NCBI GenBank assembly: GCA_964036275.1
Contig: OZ038435.1
Location: 11,819,634-11,883,633 of the forward strand
DNA length: 64,000 nucleotides
Direction of reading: 5' to 3'
From: Litoditis marina
Lineage: Eukaryota > Nematoda > Chromadorea > Rhabditida > Rhabditidae
Part shown: one piece after another, positions 38,201 through 50,640 of the stretch
How the letters are laid out: the number at the start of each line of letters is the position of its first letter
Numbering within the stretch: the stretch's first letter is position 1
The notes under the pieces: generated by a model
What the model was told of the DNA's origin: nothing
Database searches by the model: none
The model's input: the letters and a program-made list of their open reading frames with translations, nothing else
Program-made: the position numbers and the translations under genes

Positions 38201-41200
38201 TGTAGGAGTCTCAGTAGGAATGAAAAAGACTATATAGTCGAATTTAGTTGAACGTAGATTCTGCATTTCATGATAATATCATAGTGATTTGTCTTTGGTA
38301 ACACCATATTTTCGAATGGTGCGATGGTATTGATATGAGTCTTCTAGTTGAATCGTTGGCGGGATTTTGACATCAACTTGTGGCTCTAGAACTCAACTAA
38401 TCATACTACTATACTGTGAACGTAGTGAGGAACATCGGTTTCTTGACAAATGCTCCCCGTCCTCATTCTGTCAGTCTCGCAGAAACGTATGGAACACATT
38501 CAGGTTTTGGTCAAGATATCATCCTGAACTAACATGTTCGTGTTTTAGATCTTGACTTCTCCGCCAATTTTGTTGTGCGATGAGCCGACATCGGGACTCG
38601 ATTCATTTCTCGCGTTCCAAGTTGTATCGGTTGGTATTTCAGTCCCATCATTCCATTTATATTATTTATGTTGCAGTTTTGTTTCCTTTGTGAATCTTAT
38701 TAGTCTACCTCGTGAACTAAATCTCACTCATTATATGTTCATGAGTTTCTCATGAGAAAGATTAGATAAATATTAGATGAAAGGTTTTTGGTTCATGTGT
38801 TCCGGGTTTTAATACAAATTAACAGAGGTAAACAGCCTACTGAAATATTTGTTGCAAGGAATTCTAAGGAACTTTTGGCAAAACATATCGATTGCCGTTT
38901 AAGGTTCTGAGAAAGTTAGCCAAACGAAAAGAAATGACCGTCGTTCTCACCATTCACCAACCGTCCAGTCAAGTGTTCGAGCTGTTCGACAGGTTTGTAT
39001 CGACGTCAATTCGTCAAACTATGGTACAATAAATTGTCAAGGTAACACGTAAGGTGAACACACTTGCTGATGTTTTTGTCGTGCTCAATTTCTAGTTCAA
39101 ACCTCTAACTCTACATTTGTATTTGTAAATGTGGCATGTATCGGCAATCAAACTACAACCCCTCTTGATTTTCACATCATCTCCAGAATCTACCTGATGG
39201 CGGAGGGTCGTGTGGCCTTCTGTGGTTCGCAGTCGGAGGCTTCTTCCATGTTTGACGTCATCGGATCCCCCCTTCCCACCAATTTCAACCCCGCCGACCA
39301 CTACATTTCCACACTTGCCGTCAAGGAATCGAGCTCAAAGACAGAAACCGACGGAATCATGGTCAGTTTTACAAAATCGGTCACGACAGTAGGAAACGTA
39401 TAGGAAACGTAAACTTCTCAATAGAAGCGCAAGCGACCCTCTGAAGGATAATCAGATGTCAGAAGTCAGAAGTATACAGATTAAGTTCAGTTCTATTGTG
39501 TTTGATCTCGATGAATTTGGTATTTTTTTCATGTGCATAAAGATTAGACTAAAACTCCCAAGCTGCGTTTCTCGAGTTTTCTATCAATCAAAAGTTTTCT
39601 AAAACGATAAATCCTGATAGGATTTGTTTCTCTCAGTGTTTTGTTTACGAGTTGTATACATTCGACGGTTCGTTGTTCGTTTTAACAAACAGAACGTTTT
39701 AATAAAGTTAAAGTTACGTTATCAACATTTTCCAGGCGATTTGCGACTATTTCGAGGAAAGTTTTCTGGGAAAAGAGATGGCGAGAGATAGTCTCGCAGG
39801 AGAGTACAGACAGTCAGACAGTTCTTTAAAAAGTGGGAAGATGAAGGAAAATGGAGGCAATGCATTGGATAAATATCATGTATCGTGAGTTGGATATAGT
39901 GGGTGTCAAATTTATAAAGTTCTGCCTCTCGCCGGAATCGAACCTGCGAGCAAAAGTTCTGTGGCCAGACTGTAACCACTTCGCTACAAGAGCCGAAAGC
40001 CGAAAAATGCGGGAATCGGAGACATTTGTCCGTACCCAGCGGAAAGTGAGATATACAGTACTCTGCCGCCTTTCTGTTGGCGACGACTATACATCAAAAA
40101 CACGACCATATTAAACACTTTGAAACTACACACCAGAGTGTGTAGTTTGAACTCCAGACGCGGCATAATTTTTGAATTATGACAGAAAAAGGAACGAGGT
40201 CAGACGGAAAACATCTGAATAGAGAAAACCTCACCTTTTCCGTTTGCTTTGAGAAAATCAATGATGAAAATTGAAATGAAACTCACGGGTAATGGTCCGC
40301 AGTTCGCTAAGGTAGAACTCCGTTCTCATTTCGCAACAATCGATACCAAGATGAAAAACATAATTTTTCTTCGAATCCGAAGAGTTAATTTGATTACAGA
40401 TGGCTGACGCAACTTCAAGTCTTGGCGTTTCGGAATTTTCTGGTGTCGTTACGCGATCCTCTACTGATCAATATACACATCTGTCAGGCAGTGGTCTGTA
40501 GTTTTTATTCGGATATTGAACTTGTAAACAAGAAATTTGTAAAGAATAGTTTGAATGCGAAAAAAACTGCGATTGAAACGAGTTTTGTATTTCTCGATTT
40601 GAAAATTGTTTCATAGGTCAATCTCTGGTTAGCGTAGTGTCCTAAATGATTTTTGCATACGAGCACTGTTTTGTTGTTCAAATATGTTTTTTTGACATTG
40701 ATAAAGAAAACCTAACTGATCATAATGTTGGGAGTTCACCAAGGCGTTTTTGTTTTGAGAGTTCATGGATTCGTATCGTTCACACATTGTTTTACATGCA
40801 AAAATTTATAACAAAAGCATCATTTTCTTTTTTATTTTTTTATTATAACATGAAATTTCCAAAAAATAAAGATATTTCCAGTTTTCTGCTGCAATCTGTG
40901 GTTTCATACTGTCAGGGAATTCCGTGGCCCAGGATAACATATTGAACATCAACGGAATGCTCTATCAGATGGTTTTTCAATTGTCATATCTTATGCCATT
41001 TGAAGCGATCTACGTACGTTTCATTGTTGTTCTTTGATGTTTGTGTTTACTTTTTGTGTCTATCGATTTTTTGAACACGTTAGCATCTTTGTACTTTCTT
41101 GACTCTCTTTCGGCTTTTTCAAAGACAGGACACTACTTGACTATCATCTACCAAAGTTGAAAGAAGTTAGAAAAATAGAGATTGTGTGAATGAAACAACC

Positions 41201-42710
41201 GAAGGTTTAACCAAGTATTTGCATAAACAAGATTCAACATTTATAACCACATTTATACTCTCACTCCTCTCAGGTTTGTATAGAAGAGTTTCCGTTGTAC
41301 CACCGAGAGCACAGTTCCAACCTATATCGCGTCAGCTCATATTTTATGGCCAAGAACTTATCGGAGGTTAGAACAACTGTTGGTTCGAATGAAGCTTGGG
41401 TGTTAGATGACAATAACACAATAGTGGCCGTAACTACGAAAGTCGCTGTAGGTAACCACAAAAGTTGTTGAACCCCCTGTCCAAAATACTCGAACTGTTC
41501 TGATCTCATGTTTGTTACCAGAGAGGAAATCTGACATTTTCGAGAATGAGTACTCTATCTATCATACTGTAGGAGGCCGTGTTGGAATGGAAAGAGCTAG
41601 ATGATTTGCTCTTCCCAAAGCAATTCTTTACACAATGTTCCCCCGCACTGTTCTTAGTTTGATAGCGTTGTTTTTTCGGATGAATATCAGATTTCAGTGC
41701 AGTGTGTCGGGAACAAACTACTACGAATATTTGGTCGCTCTCCGAATATATCTGTTTTCAGATCCCGTTTTCCGTCCTGACGGCCACAATATTCTCGGTC
41801 ATAGTGTATCTTCTATCGGCCGTCCACCCACTATCCTCCACTTTCCTTCTGTTCATTTTTGTGGCGATTCTGGTACAAACATTCGTCATTTCACTAGGTA
41901 AAGTATTTCATGGTCAACAACGACAGCGAACAACCCATTTACCTTCTTTCGTGGCTATCAAACTCAGATTTACCTCAAATTTGCTTTTTGCAGATTTGCT
42001 CAGAGCTGGAAAGAGAAACCTTACTCGAACTTGTTTATAATAGGAGGCCACTTAAGTTAGAAAGTTTTAGTCCGAGTTTTCAAATCTACTTTTTCTGTCA
42101 TTTCTTGCTTAATCGTTTTCAGCATACGCGAGTAGTTCCCTGTTCAGTTCCGCCATGACAGCCATCTACGTAATGAAGTTCTGGATACTTTCCGCGGAGG
42201 GAGTCGGCGGTCAGTGAAAAATCAATACTTTGTTGTAGTTTGATGTCGGCACACGCTTGTTCACTAATCCATACCAAACGCGACGGGATCGAATTAGAGC
42301 CAATGCAATTGGAAACCACAAACACCGCTTGAAGCAGGACGATTATGTGGACCATTCCCGAGACATCGGTCCTTTAAACTGCAATTGAAAAATGTATTGC
42401 AGTTAGGGACTCTAGGGACTGAAACGTTGGGAGTGGTTCACTTAATCGTCGTTCTTTCAGCTTGCTTTGAAAGTCGCAAACCTCCTGGAAATACTGTCAA
42501 CTTATAGTGATTGTTCTTCTTCGCACGTGGATTCCTATAGGGTATAGCCCCACATTCTGTGATTTCAGGATTTCACCCAGCATTTGAAAAAGTTGATTGC
42601 ATTGCAAGTTGACACAAACCCTAACACACTCAAAATACTATGATTATCGATTAACAGTTGTATTAATTTCAGGTCTGTTCATCAATGTGGCTGATGTGCC
42701 CATTTATTAA
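35214..42710 (+). CDS. ABCG half-transporter, copy C, continuous spliced frame, C-terminally short
   Basis: Exons read at 35214-35263, 35644-35700, 35864-35945, 36225-36352, 36580-36690, 37114-37185, 37903-37998, 38549-38629, 38904-38992, 39187-39361, 39736-39884, 40400-40493, 40882-41013, 41274-41366, 41762-41897, 42123-42209 and 42673-42710. I found no coding difference from copy B; it differs from copy A by Ala to Val at the end of exon 39736-39884. The stop is TAA at 42708-42710. This is the last copy with an NBD before the expanded satellite. The donor after its H-loop exon (38992) leaves two bases, which is the phase needed by the first exon of paralog D at 60456. Splicing from here to D would cross about 21.5 kb. 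Confidence 0.85.
37211..37361 (-). repeat. tRNA-like dispersed element, member 1 (unit 3)
   Basis: Copy of 523-673 in the intron after exon 37114-37185 of ABCG copy C; the A-box and B-box cores are unchanged. Confidence 0.6.
39899..40080 (-). repeat. tRNA-like dispersed element, member 2 (unit 3)
   Basis: Copy of 3211-3392, in the intron after exon 39736-39884. Confidence 0.6.
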
Positions 42711-42826
42711 AAAGAAGGGGAGATTTACAGTTCACACTGTAGGAGTACATATAAATGATTTATAACTATCGCGATGTTCGAAAGAAAGCTTATCGTTCTC
42801 ACTGAAGTCTATTCAAAGAGTTTTAG

Positions 42827-42883
42827 GGCATTTGCGACTTTTTCGAGGAAAGTTCAATGGGAAAAGCGTTGGCGTCAGAGAGC
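42827..42883 (+). pseudogene. Relic of an ABCG linker exon, unit 3
   Basis: Same relic as at 6139-6195, downstream of the copy C stop codon; no difference seen. Confidence 0.55.
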
Positions 42884-43150
42884 TCTTGGAAGCATGGAAA
42901 GATTAGGAAAGGAAGAAAGAAAGTCATCGATTGGTGAAACGAACTATAATTGCTCGGCTTTTCATAATTAGCAACCTAGTGCACTCTATTATAATAGTTT
43001 AGTATCGCTGAGACCACTTTTTCATAATTGTGATCCAACTTACCGCCAATATCATTTGATGAGGGTTGAAGGAAGACTCATCTCCTCTGGAAATGCAAAT
43101 TCGAGGAATCCAAATTGAATAATTATTGGAAGTTGTAGAGGAAAGCTACA

Positions 43151-43740
43151 TCGTTCCACAGAACGAAGCTCCGTTCTGTGGAACGAAAGGCCGTTCCACG
43201 GGTTGTTCGTACTGGAGAAAGATGGATAATCTCGTCTTTGAGAAAAAATCTTATAATTGAACTGAATTGTAGATGAAACAATAAGTTTCGATCCGAATAA
43301 TTTCTTTTTGCAAATTTTCACTTTTCCGAGTAAGAACTTTGCTAAAAACTTAGAGAATTCAGTAAAAAAATATTTTATATAAAGAATGAAAAGAAGAACT
43401 TAGAACAAGTCTGTGAATGTATTTTATGTGAGTTTCATCGATGGTCATAGAGAATCACCGCCTAAACCTAGGAAGTCAAAGTTTAGAAGATTGGTTTGAT
43501 GTTCAGCCCGTTGGGGCGATAATTGGCAGGTAATTAGGCCAGAGTGCCACTAAAATACATATATTCGCTCAAAGTCAATCAAAAGGTTTGAGAAGAAAAA
43601 TGTTGCGTTAAAATACGATCTCATATAGTTTCAAGAAGTTTGGCGGTCATAACTAATAAAAAAATCGAATAATTTGTTTTGCGTACTACCCTGGGATGTG
43701 GATTCGTTCCACAGAACGAAGCTTCGTTCCTGAGAACGAA
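43151..43740. repeat. CGTTCCACAGAACG palindromes outside the satellite (unit 3)
   Basis: Copy of 6463-7052; both inverted repeats are intact. Confidence 0.75.
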
Positions 43741-44037
43741 ATTTTGGTCGAGATTTGAGCGGTCCAATTGAAAAAATGGACTTGCGTACCATAACGAGTG
43801 TGAATATTAGAAAGTTGTGGATTTGGTTTAAACGAAGTATGGGTGGCTTCTAATGATAAATACAAGTGTTTTAGTCGTACTTTCGACCACAATCTATTTT
43901 TTTAATTTATCTAAAAAAATTGTGAATATGAAATTATAGAAATCGACAAACAAGGAAGAAGTTCTCAAATCGTGAATGCTTTGTGCAGTCGTGAAATAGA
44001 GAGCAGAAAAGAGAGCGGGGATGGTGGAAAATAATAC

Positions 44038-44693
44038 ATACTTTCACACAGCAGAATTTAGGGATACAGTATCAGAATTTCGGGATACAGTATACTGTAG
44101 ACGATGTGCATATAGATTTGACTATATCTCCTGTTTTTTCTAGTTGGGACAGAGCTAATGGATGAACTTCTCCGTGTCAGTTTTCTTTTTTGTATTTGTA
44201 CACAGCCCAATTCAGGTATACAGTATACTGTAGACATTCACATGGATTTGACTATAGGTTCGGTTTTTTTTCAGTGTTTTTTTCCGAATAAATGGTGAAT
44301 TGCTTATTCTGATTTTTTTATTAATTCACAGCTCAATGAAGGTACACTGTATAGTGAAGACTTTCATACACAGCAGAATTAATGTCTACAGTATACTGTA
44401 GACATTCAGATGGATTTGACTATAAGTTCGGTTTTTTCCAGTGTTTTTTCCAAATAAATGGTGAACTGCTTTTTCTTATTTTCTATTTATTCACAGCTGA
44501 ATGAAGGTACACTGTTTAGTGTAGACTTTTTTAGTCATCAGAGTTCAGGTTTACCATTTACTGTGAACATTCGAATAGATTTGACTATAACTATGTTTTT
44601 TCTATTGCAGTCAGAGATCTGGTGGTACTGGTGGCTGTAACATTTCTACTTTCCACTCATACACAGCATAAATTAGGTTATACAGTATAGGTT
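44038..44693. repeat. TACAGTATACTGTA palindrome cluster (unit 3)
   Basis: Copy of 7350-8005, with the perfect 26-base palindrome at 44381-44406. Confidence 0.7.
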
Positions 44694-45329
44694 ATGTAAA
44701 ACCAATTTTGATTGTATACGTTTGAATGATACACATTGTTACCCATGTTACAAGAAATTATGCTTCTAATTACTAAACTCAATCGATTCACATTTTATAT
44801 TCACTCAATTTCGCATCTGTGCTAAACAGTACAGCACTCTGTTTCTCAAACAGTAACTTCTCATTGAATTAATTTGAGAAAATGGTTTGACCTCAAAATA
44901 TCTTCTACCTTCTCCTACTCTGAAGTTTCGTCCCCTTGATATTCAGAAATTAAACGTCATTCGTACATTTCGAATTTCATAAATTTACATAAATCTTTTT
45001 GCTAAACATAACATTCACTAAATATCAGTGGTGCTATTAAAGTCTGGCACCCAAATGGGATAATAAAAATCGATGTAGCTGACCTCATGTAGAGAACACC
45101 CGAATTTTTAACGTTATATTTACTTTTTTGTCGTATTACCCACTGAGATTTTAATCATAGATTAAGTGTAGAGAGATCTTGCCACTGTGAATGGAAAACC
45201 CAACCACTAGTAGTTTTCACATGGTAGTGCTCTCAACCACTTCCAAGGTCCTCCGTACCTCGAAAACAATAACCTGTTTTTGAAACAACTACTGACTGGG
45301 GGATGTATAGGCCTGCCTCCCCCTGGTGA

Positions 45330-47510
45330 ATAAGGCCTTTTAACCCTCCTCACAACAACCAAACCAATTGCCATAATTCCTGGTATAGATCTGCTACCAA
45401 GAGTAGGAATCAAAATTATATTGTTCCCACCCTGTTTTCAAATGAAGAAGGTAGAAGGTGTAATCGGGGCAACTGTAGAATTTGTGATCTAATTAATTTC
45501 AAATCTACTAGTATTTGTACCGTTACACGTAATGTGTACACAACCAACAAACCAAAGGAGGTTAACTGCAATACCAAAAATGTTATTTATATGATAACCT
45601 GTGGCACATGTTCCTCACAATACGTGGGAGAAACTAATCAAAGTTTAAGAAATAGGATGAATCAGCATTTGCTTTCATTTAAAAAATCTAATTTGAATAC
45701 TTTTGTATCTAAACATTTTTTAGAAACAGGGCATGATCCCAATAATGTTAGAATTGACATTTTAGATCATGTAAACGATAGTAATCAATCACCAAAGTCA
45801 ATGTTGCGTGACCAAGAGTTACTTTGGATTAAAATTATGCTCACTTGTTACCCACTTGGTCTGAATGACCAGATAAAAGGTTTTGGTAATATTTCAAACA
45901 ACACCAACCCATTGTCAAAAAATTCCCATCCTTATTTTGTTCTGTCGACTCCAATCAAAAGAAGTAGTCATGGAAGAAAACGTAGATCACGTAAACTACA
46001 AAAGGTACATCGAACGGAAGATGATCTTTTGGATATTTTACAAGGAATGAACGGTCGTGAATTATACATTTTATCTCGTTCTTTAACCAATATTGAAAAG
46101 AACATTCTCACAAATCTTGCATGCTCGAATGATTTCGAGAACCTCGCTTTCAATATGAAGTATAAGATATACAGCCTCATGAGCAATCATTTTTGGGAGA
46201 AAAGTTCGGTCGTGAAAAAGACCCCTACACTAAGTATCAAACTGGATTTCATTTCTAAAAAACTAGAGAGAATTCATTTACCCAGTCTCATAAACAACAG
46301 TAAAATTAAAAATTTGTTGAAGGATATCACCTCAGTGAACGATGCTTTCATTCGAACTATCTATACTTATGATGAACCAATTTCATTGAAAATTTTCAAT
46401 TATAATAAATTTCTCCGAGATATAGATGACTACAAGAAACATCTCATTCTTTCTAATGATTGTGAATGTGTACTCTCTCGTAATTCAACTTTTGTTGATC
46501 CAACAGATAGACATATTTGCACTGGTGACCTCAATATCATAGAAAACACTCGTTTACGCAAAGTACTATCATTGGGAACTAAATACCGTACACATAACAC
46601 AACAACTACCGCGGACTTTGTTCAATTAGCTATGTCAGCCAAACATAAGATATTAGAACATTTGAAAAAGAAGTTCAAACCTACGCAAGAGAAACTTGCT
46701 GATTTCAGTTCTCTATTTGACACCGAAGTTATTGATAAAGTTCACCCTCGTTCGAATTTGTGTAACCTTGAAGAAAAAGAAGAATTAATCCTCTCCGCTG
46801 AAGATTTTTCAGATATCAAGAATTTGAAAGCAAAATACATTATTACCTGTGTGGACAAAGCTTCTAGCAATTATGCACTTATATGCCCGAAATTCTATCT
46901 CCAACAAATGGAGAATGAAATGAGTAGAAATAATCTCAATAATGTTACCTATGAACTTTCTAATCTTAACATACAACATGTACTCGAGAGACACAAGCGA
47001 ATTCATAACTCACTCAATCTCAAAAACTCTGAAGATAATATCAGTTTACCTCTAATATATGGTATACCGAAAATGCATAAACAACCTATAAAATTTCGGT
47101 TCATAAGTGGAGCCAAACATAGCAGTTTAAAATCACTTTCTGTTACTCTACAAATCATTCTTAAACATATTAGAGTGCATTTCAAAAACCTATGCAATGT
47201 CATATTTGAAAGAACCGGTGTCAAGATGTTTTGGGCCGTTGATAATAGTTTCACAGTAGTTAAAGCTATTCTGAAAATTATACCAAACTCGGACACCCGA
47301 ATATTTTCAGCAGACTTCACCAGTTTATTTACAAATTTACCACACAGTGTGGTTAAATCAAGCATGTATGGACTATTGGAGATTTGTATGAAAAACCAAA
47401 ACTATGTACACATTAACGGTAACTATTGTAATTACTCCTCAAGTAGTTCAGGAAAAGGAAATTATTATACTAAAAACGAAGTGTTCTATAATGATATGTT
47501 CTTTAATTGA
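45330..47510 (+). pseudogene. PLE frame: GIY-YIG, CxC linker, RT up to motif A (unit 3)
   Basis: Reads the same protein as 8642-10822, ending TGA at 47508-47510. Catalytic Asp of motif A is at 47313. Confidence 0.8.
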
Positions 47511-48174
47511 CCATAGCTTTGTTAACTATGCTGGTTCTGTCTATCAACAAAAGTTTGGTATCCCACAAGGTGCGAATTGCTCCCCACAAATAGCTGATCT
47601 CACGTTATCATTCATGGAGTACAAATTCATGAAGTCAACTATTTCTTCTGTAGGAAATTTTGTAGCTAGAAAATATAATAACAGTTATAGATATATAGAT
47701 GATGTTTTGCATATATCTCATCACTGTGAAGATTTCAAAACAAATATTCCTCTTATTTATGACCCCACACTCAACTTGGAACCTACTGCAGATATCAAGC
47801 TCGAATGTGATTTTCTAGACTTGGATATACGGTTACACCAAAATCGTATTCTTACCTCACTTTTCAATAAAACTGATTTATACAAGTTCAAAGTACTTCG
47901 TTACCCTAATTTTCATTCCAATATTGACACAAAGTCTGGTTTGAATACTATATCTGTAGAAATAATTCGTTTTTCTAGAACTTGTTGTTTGTATACTGAC
48001 TTCGAGGACAGAATTGTCCAACTAGTTAGTTTCTATAAAATCAACTCTTGGCCACTAACAATGTTAGTTAATCGTATATTTAGAGTTCTACACAATAATC
48101 CACTCATTAAACGAAAATATGGACTAGTAAAGACCTTTCCCTCTAGTCTATTAAATAAAATGAGAGATGTCTAA
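47503..48174 (+). pseudogene. PLE frame: RT motifs B to C terminus (unit 3)
   Basis: Same as 10815-11486; YIDD at 47692-47703 and stop at 48172-48174. Confidence 0.8.
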
Positions 48175-48360
48175 TATTGATTGACACATATCTGTACCCA
48201 TTGGGCACGTCCTATCCCACCACTCATTGTCACCTTCCATCTAAATAATATTTGGTAGCTGGTTGTATTGTGGACTATTTAAGTTCTCTCTAAAATCTCT
48301 TTGCTCTCTTCTAAATTTCTTAAAATAGTTTCACTAGGTTAACTGAGAACAGGTCATCTA

Positions 48361-48411
48361 CTGATGAGGGCTCCCTGTTTGACATATGGATTGATAATTG
48401 CCCGAAATGTC
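48361..48411 (+). ncRNA. Hammerhead-like motif (unit 3)
   Basis: Unchanged copy of the motif at 11673-11723. Confidence 0.4.
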
Positions 48412-49175
48412 GAGGTAACTAAAGATTGTAATAGGCAATCTAGGAATTTGCATTTTCTCTTGCATTTTGCATTTTTGCACGCTCTTATTTCTCCTCTATC
48501 CTATTTGTATCCAGTTGCATCATGGACTCTATAGCCGATAAATACAATAGGTTTGAATCCCGTAAAGTTTTAGATTACAAAACTTGACATTATTTGATTT
48601 TATTTAAACGTAATTCTATTGAACTAATGAAACTCAATACTGTCGGCATTCATATGAATGTGGCAACAGAGGAAAATAATAGGCATACAGATCTCTGTCA
48701 ATTCAGAGAAGTTCTTTTCATACATAGCAGAAAATTAGGTATACAGTATTCTGTGGTCATACATTGGGCATGCCTATTATTACGGTTTTCTTCGTAAACG
48801 TAATTGTGAAGTGTATTGTATTCTTTTGCTTTGTGTGTAGTACGCATTTTAATCATTCTTTCATTCAAATACTGGTTCAATAATCATCGACAAACACAAC
48901 ATAATTAGTATTAGAGAGAGAACACAATGACTGACCTAGCCCTTGGTATGTTAAGTTGTTGAAATAGTCCGACACATTTTTGCCAATATGGTCGGTTTTC
49001 CGACTGACAATCATAATTTTTTTTGTAAGGAAGTGGTAGTGGCGAAAAAACCAAGTAATTGTAATACAATGAGAAAAAGTATGACAAATATAAAGAAGTG
49101 GTAGGAGGAGAGGCTAAACGTTGCGTGCTCAACTCTTACTCTGCCGCTTCTTTTCATGTGATGCGTCATGTTCTT

Positions 49176-49237
49176 TTCAGCAATATTTCAACTTTCAAGA
49201 ATGTTTCAACTTTCAGTAATATTTGAACCTTCAGCAA
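49176..49237. repeat. 18-bp minisatellite (unit 3)
   Basis: Copy of 12488-12549 with the same number of units. Confidence 0.7.
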
Positions 49238-49348
49238 CTGTGATTCACTCATTGCGATTTCAATTGATTAAATTACATCGAAACAACTTACTTCTTCATA
49301 GCTAGTGAATTGAATATGATCAACCACTGATTAGTTAGGAGCAAACAC

Positions 49349-49530
49349 CCAACGGAAAGGCTGGAAAGTACTGTATATCCTACTTTCCGCTGTGTACGCA
49401 CAGATGTCTTTGATTCCAAAGCTTGTCGACTATATACTCTAATAGAGCAGTGATTAACGCCCTTCTACCAAACCTCTGCTCGCAGGTTCGATTCCGAGGG
49501 GAGACCGAAGTTTATAAATTCGGCACTCAC
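49349..49530 (+). repeat. tRNA-like dispersed element, member 3 (unit 3)
   Basis: Copy of 12661-12842 between the retroelement and the satellite of unit 3. Confidence 0.6.
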
Positions 49531-49684
49531 TTTACCTAGTTTGTAATGTAGTTTGCTCTCCTATAAGCAAGCTTGAACGTGTAACTGACAAATCCGAGAT
49601 GTGATGTTCCAGTTATTGATGAGAATTTACAACACAATATTCTTGCATTCTTTCTGCCCGACAGTACAGTGCGGTCTGTTTCAG

Positions 49685-49840
49685 GTGCTACGGAAAGCTG
49701 CTGATTGTGTGAGTGCTCGGCAACGTGGAAGTCATTTCGACTGTCGAGATGTTCCAAAACCCAGGACTGTGGGAGAATTCGAGCAAGCAGATTCGTTTCT
49801 GACAAACATGCGGAAAATGGGAACTCCAATGATACATCAG
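49685..49840 (+). CDS. Orphan exon-like segment (unit 3)
   Basis: Unchanged copy of the segment at 12997-13152; frame and both splice borders are kept. Confidence 0.4.
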
Positions 49841-50640
49841 GTCAGAAAACACAAAATCATTACTGAGTACTGTGTTTACACTATTTTCATTGTTTGGTTA
49901 GAGTTTAACTGCTGTACTGTAAATTATACTGCTCGTTAGTTAAGGGCTAAGAATAGTTTGTTTTGTTTAACACTTCACATGTAAGACTTATGAAACTCTC
50001 TCTTCTTTTGAGAAAGAAACAACCTCAACCGCGTTCAATTACGCTTTTCTGTTAAATATGACGTAACAGTCAATGTTGAAAATCTCACGTGATTTAGTGA
50101 CCTTTTATTGACCCTAGTTGTTTTTCGTTCTACAGAACGAACTAAGTAGTGGTTTAAGATAAGTTAGGGTATTGTTACTGTTCAGTATGATGTAAAATGT
50201 TCACATTGCGATTTTCACGTAAGTTACTGACGTTCAATTGACTTCAGCATGTCTTCGTTCCACAGAACGAAGGGTTCGGAAATTGAATGTTCAGCGGACT
50301 GAGTAGTGGTTCAAGATAAGTTAGGGTATTGTTACTGTTCAGTATGATGTAAAATGTTCACATTGCGATTTTCACGTAAGTTACTGACGTTCAATTGACT
50401 TCAGCATGTCTTCGTTCCACAGAACGAAGGGTTCGGAAATTGAATGTTCAGCGGACTGAGTAGTGGTTCAAGATAAGTTAGGGTATTGTTACTGTTCAGT
50501 ATGATGTAAAAACGTCACATTGCGATTTTCACGTAAGTTACTGACGTTCAATTGACTTCAGCATGTCTTCGTTCCACAGAACGAAGGGTTCGGAAATTGA
50601 ATGTTCAGCGGACTGAGTAGTGGTTCAAGATAAGTTAGGG

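Larger units (their letters stand above)
45188..48588 (+). mobile_element. Penelope-like retroelement, Naiad-type, decayed (unit 3)
   Basis: Copy of 8500-11900 within unit 3, with the same flanks and frame breaks. Confidence 0.75.

Noticed and set aside
26844..48588. Three independent retroelement insertions
   Set aside because: Identical flanks, position within the unit and frame breaks show one insertion copied with the unit.
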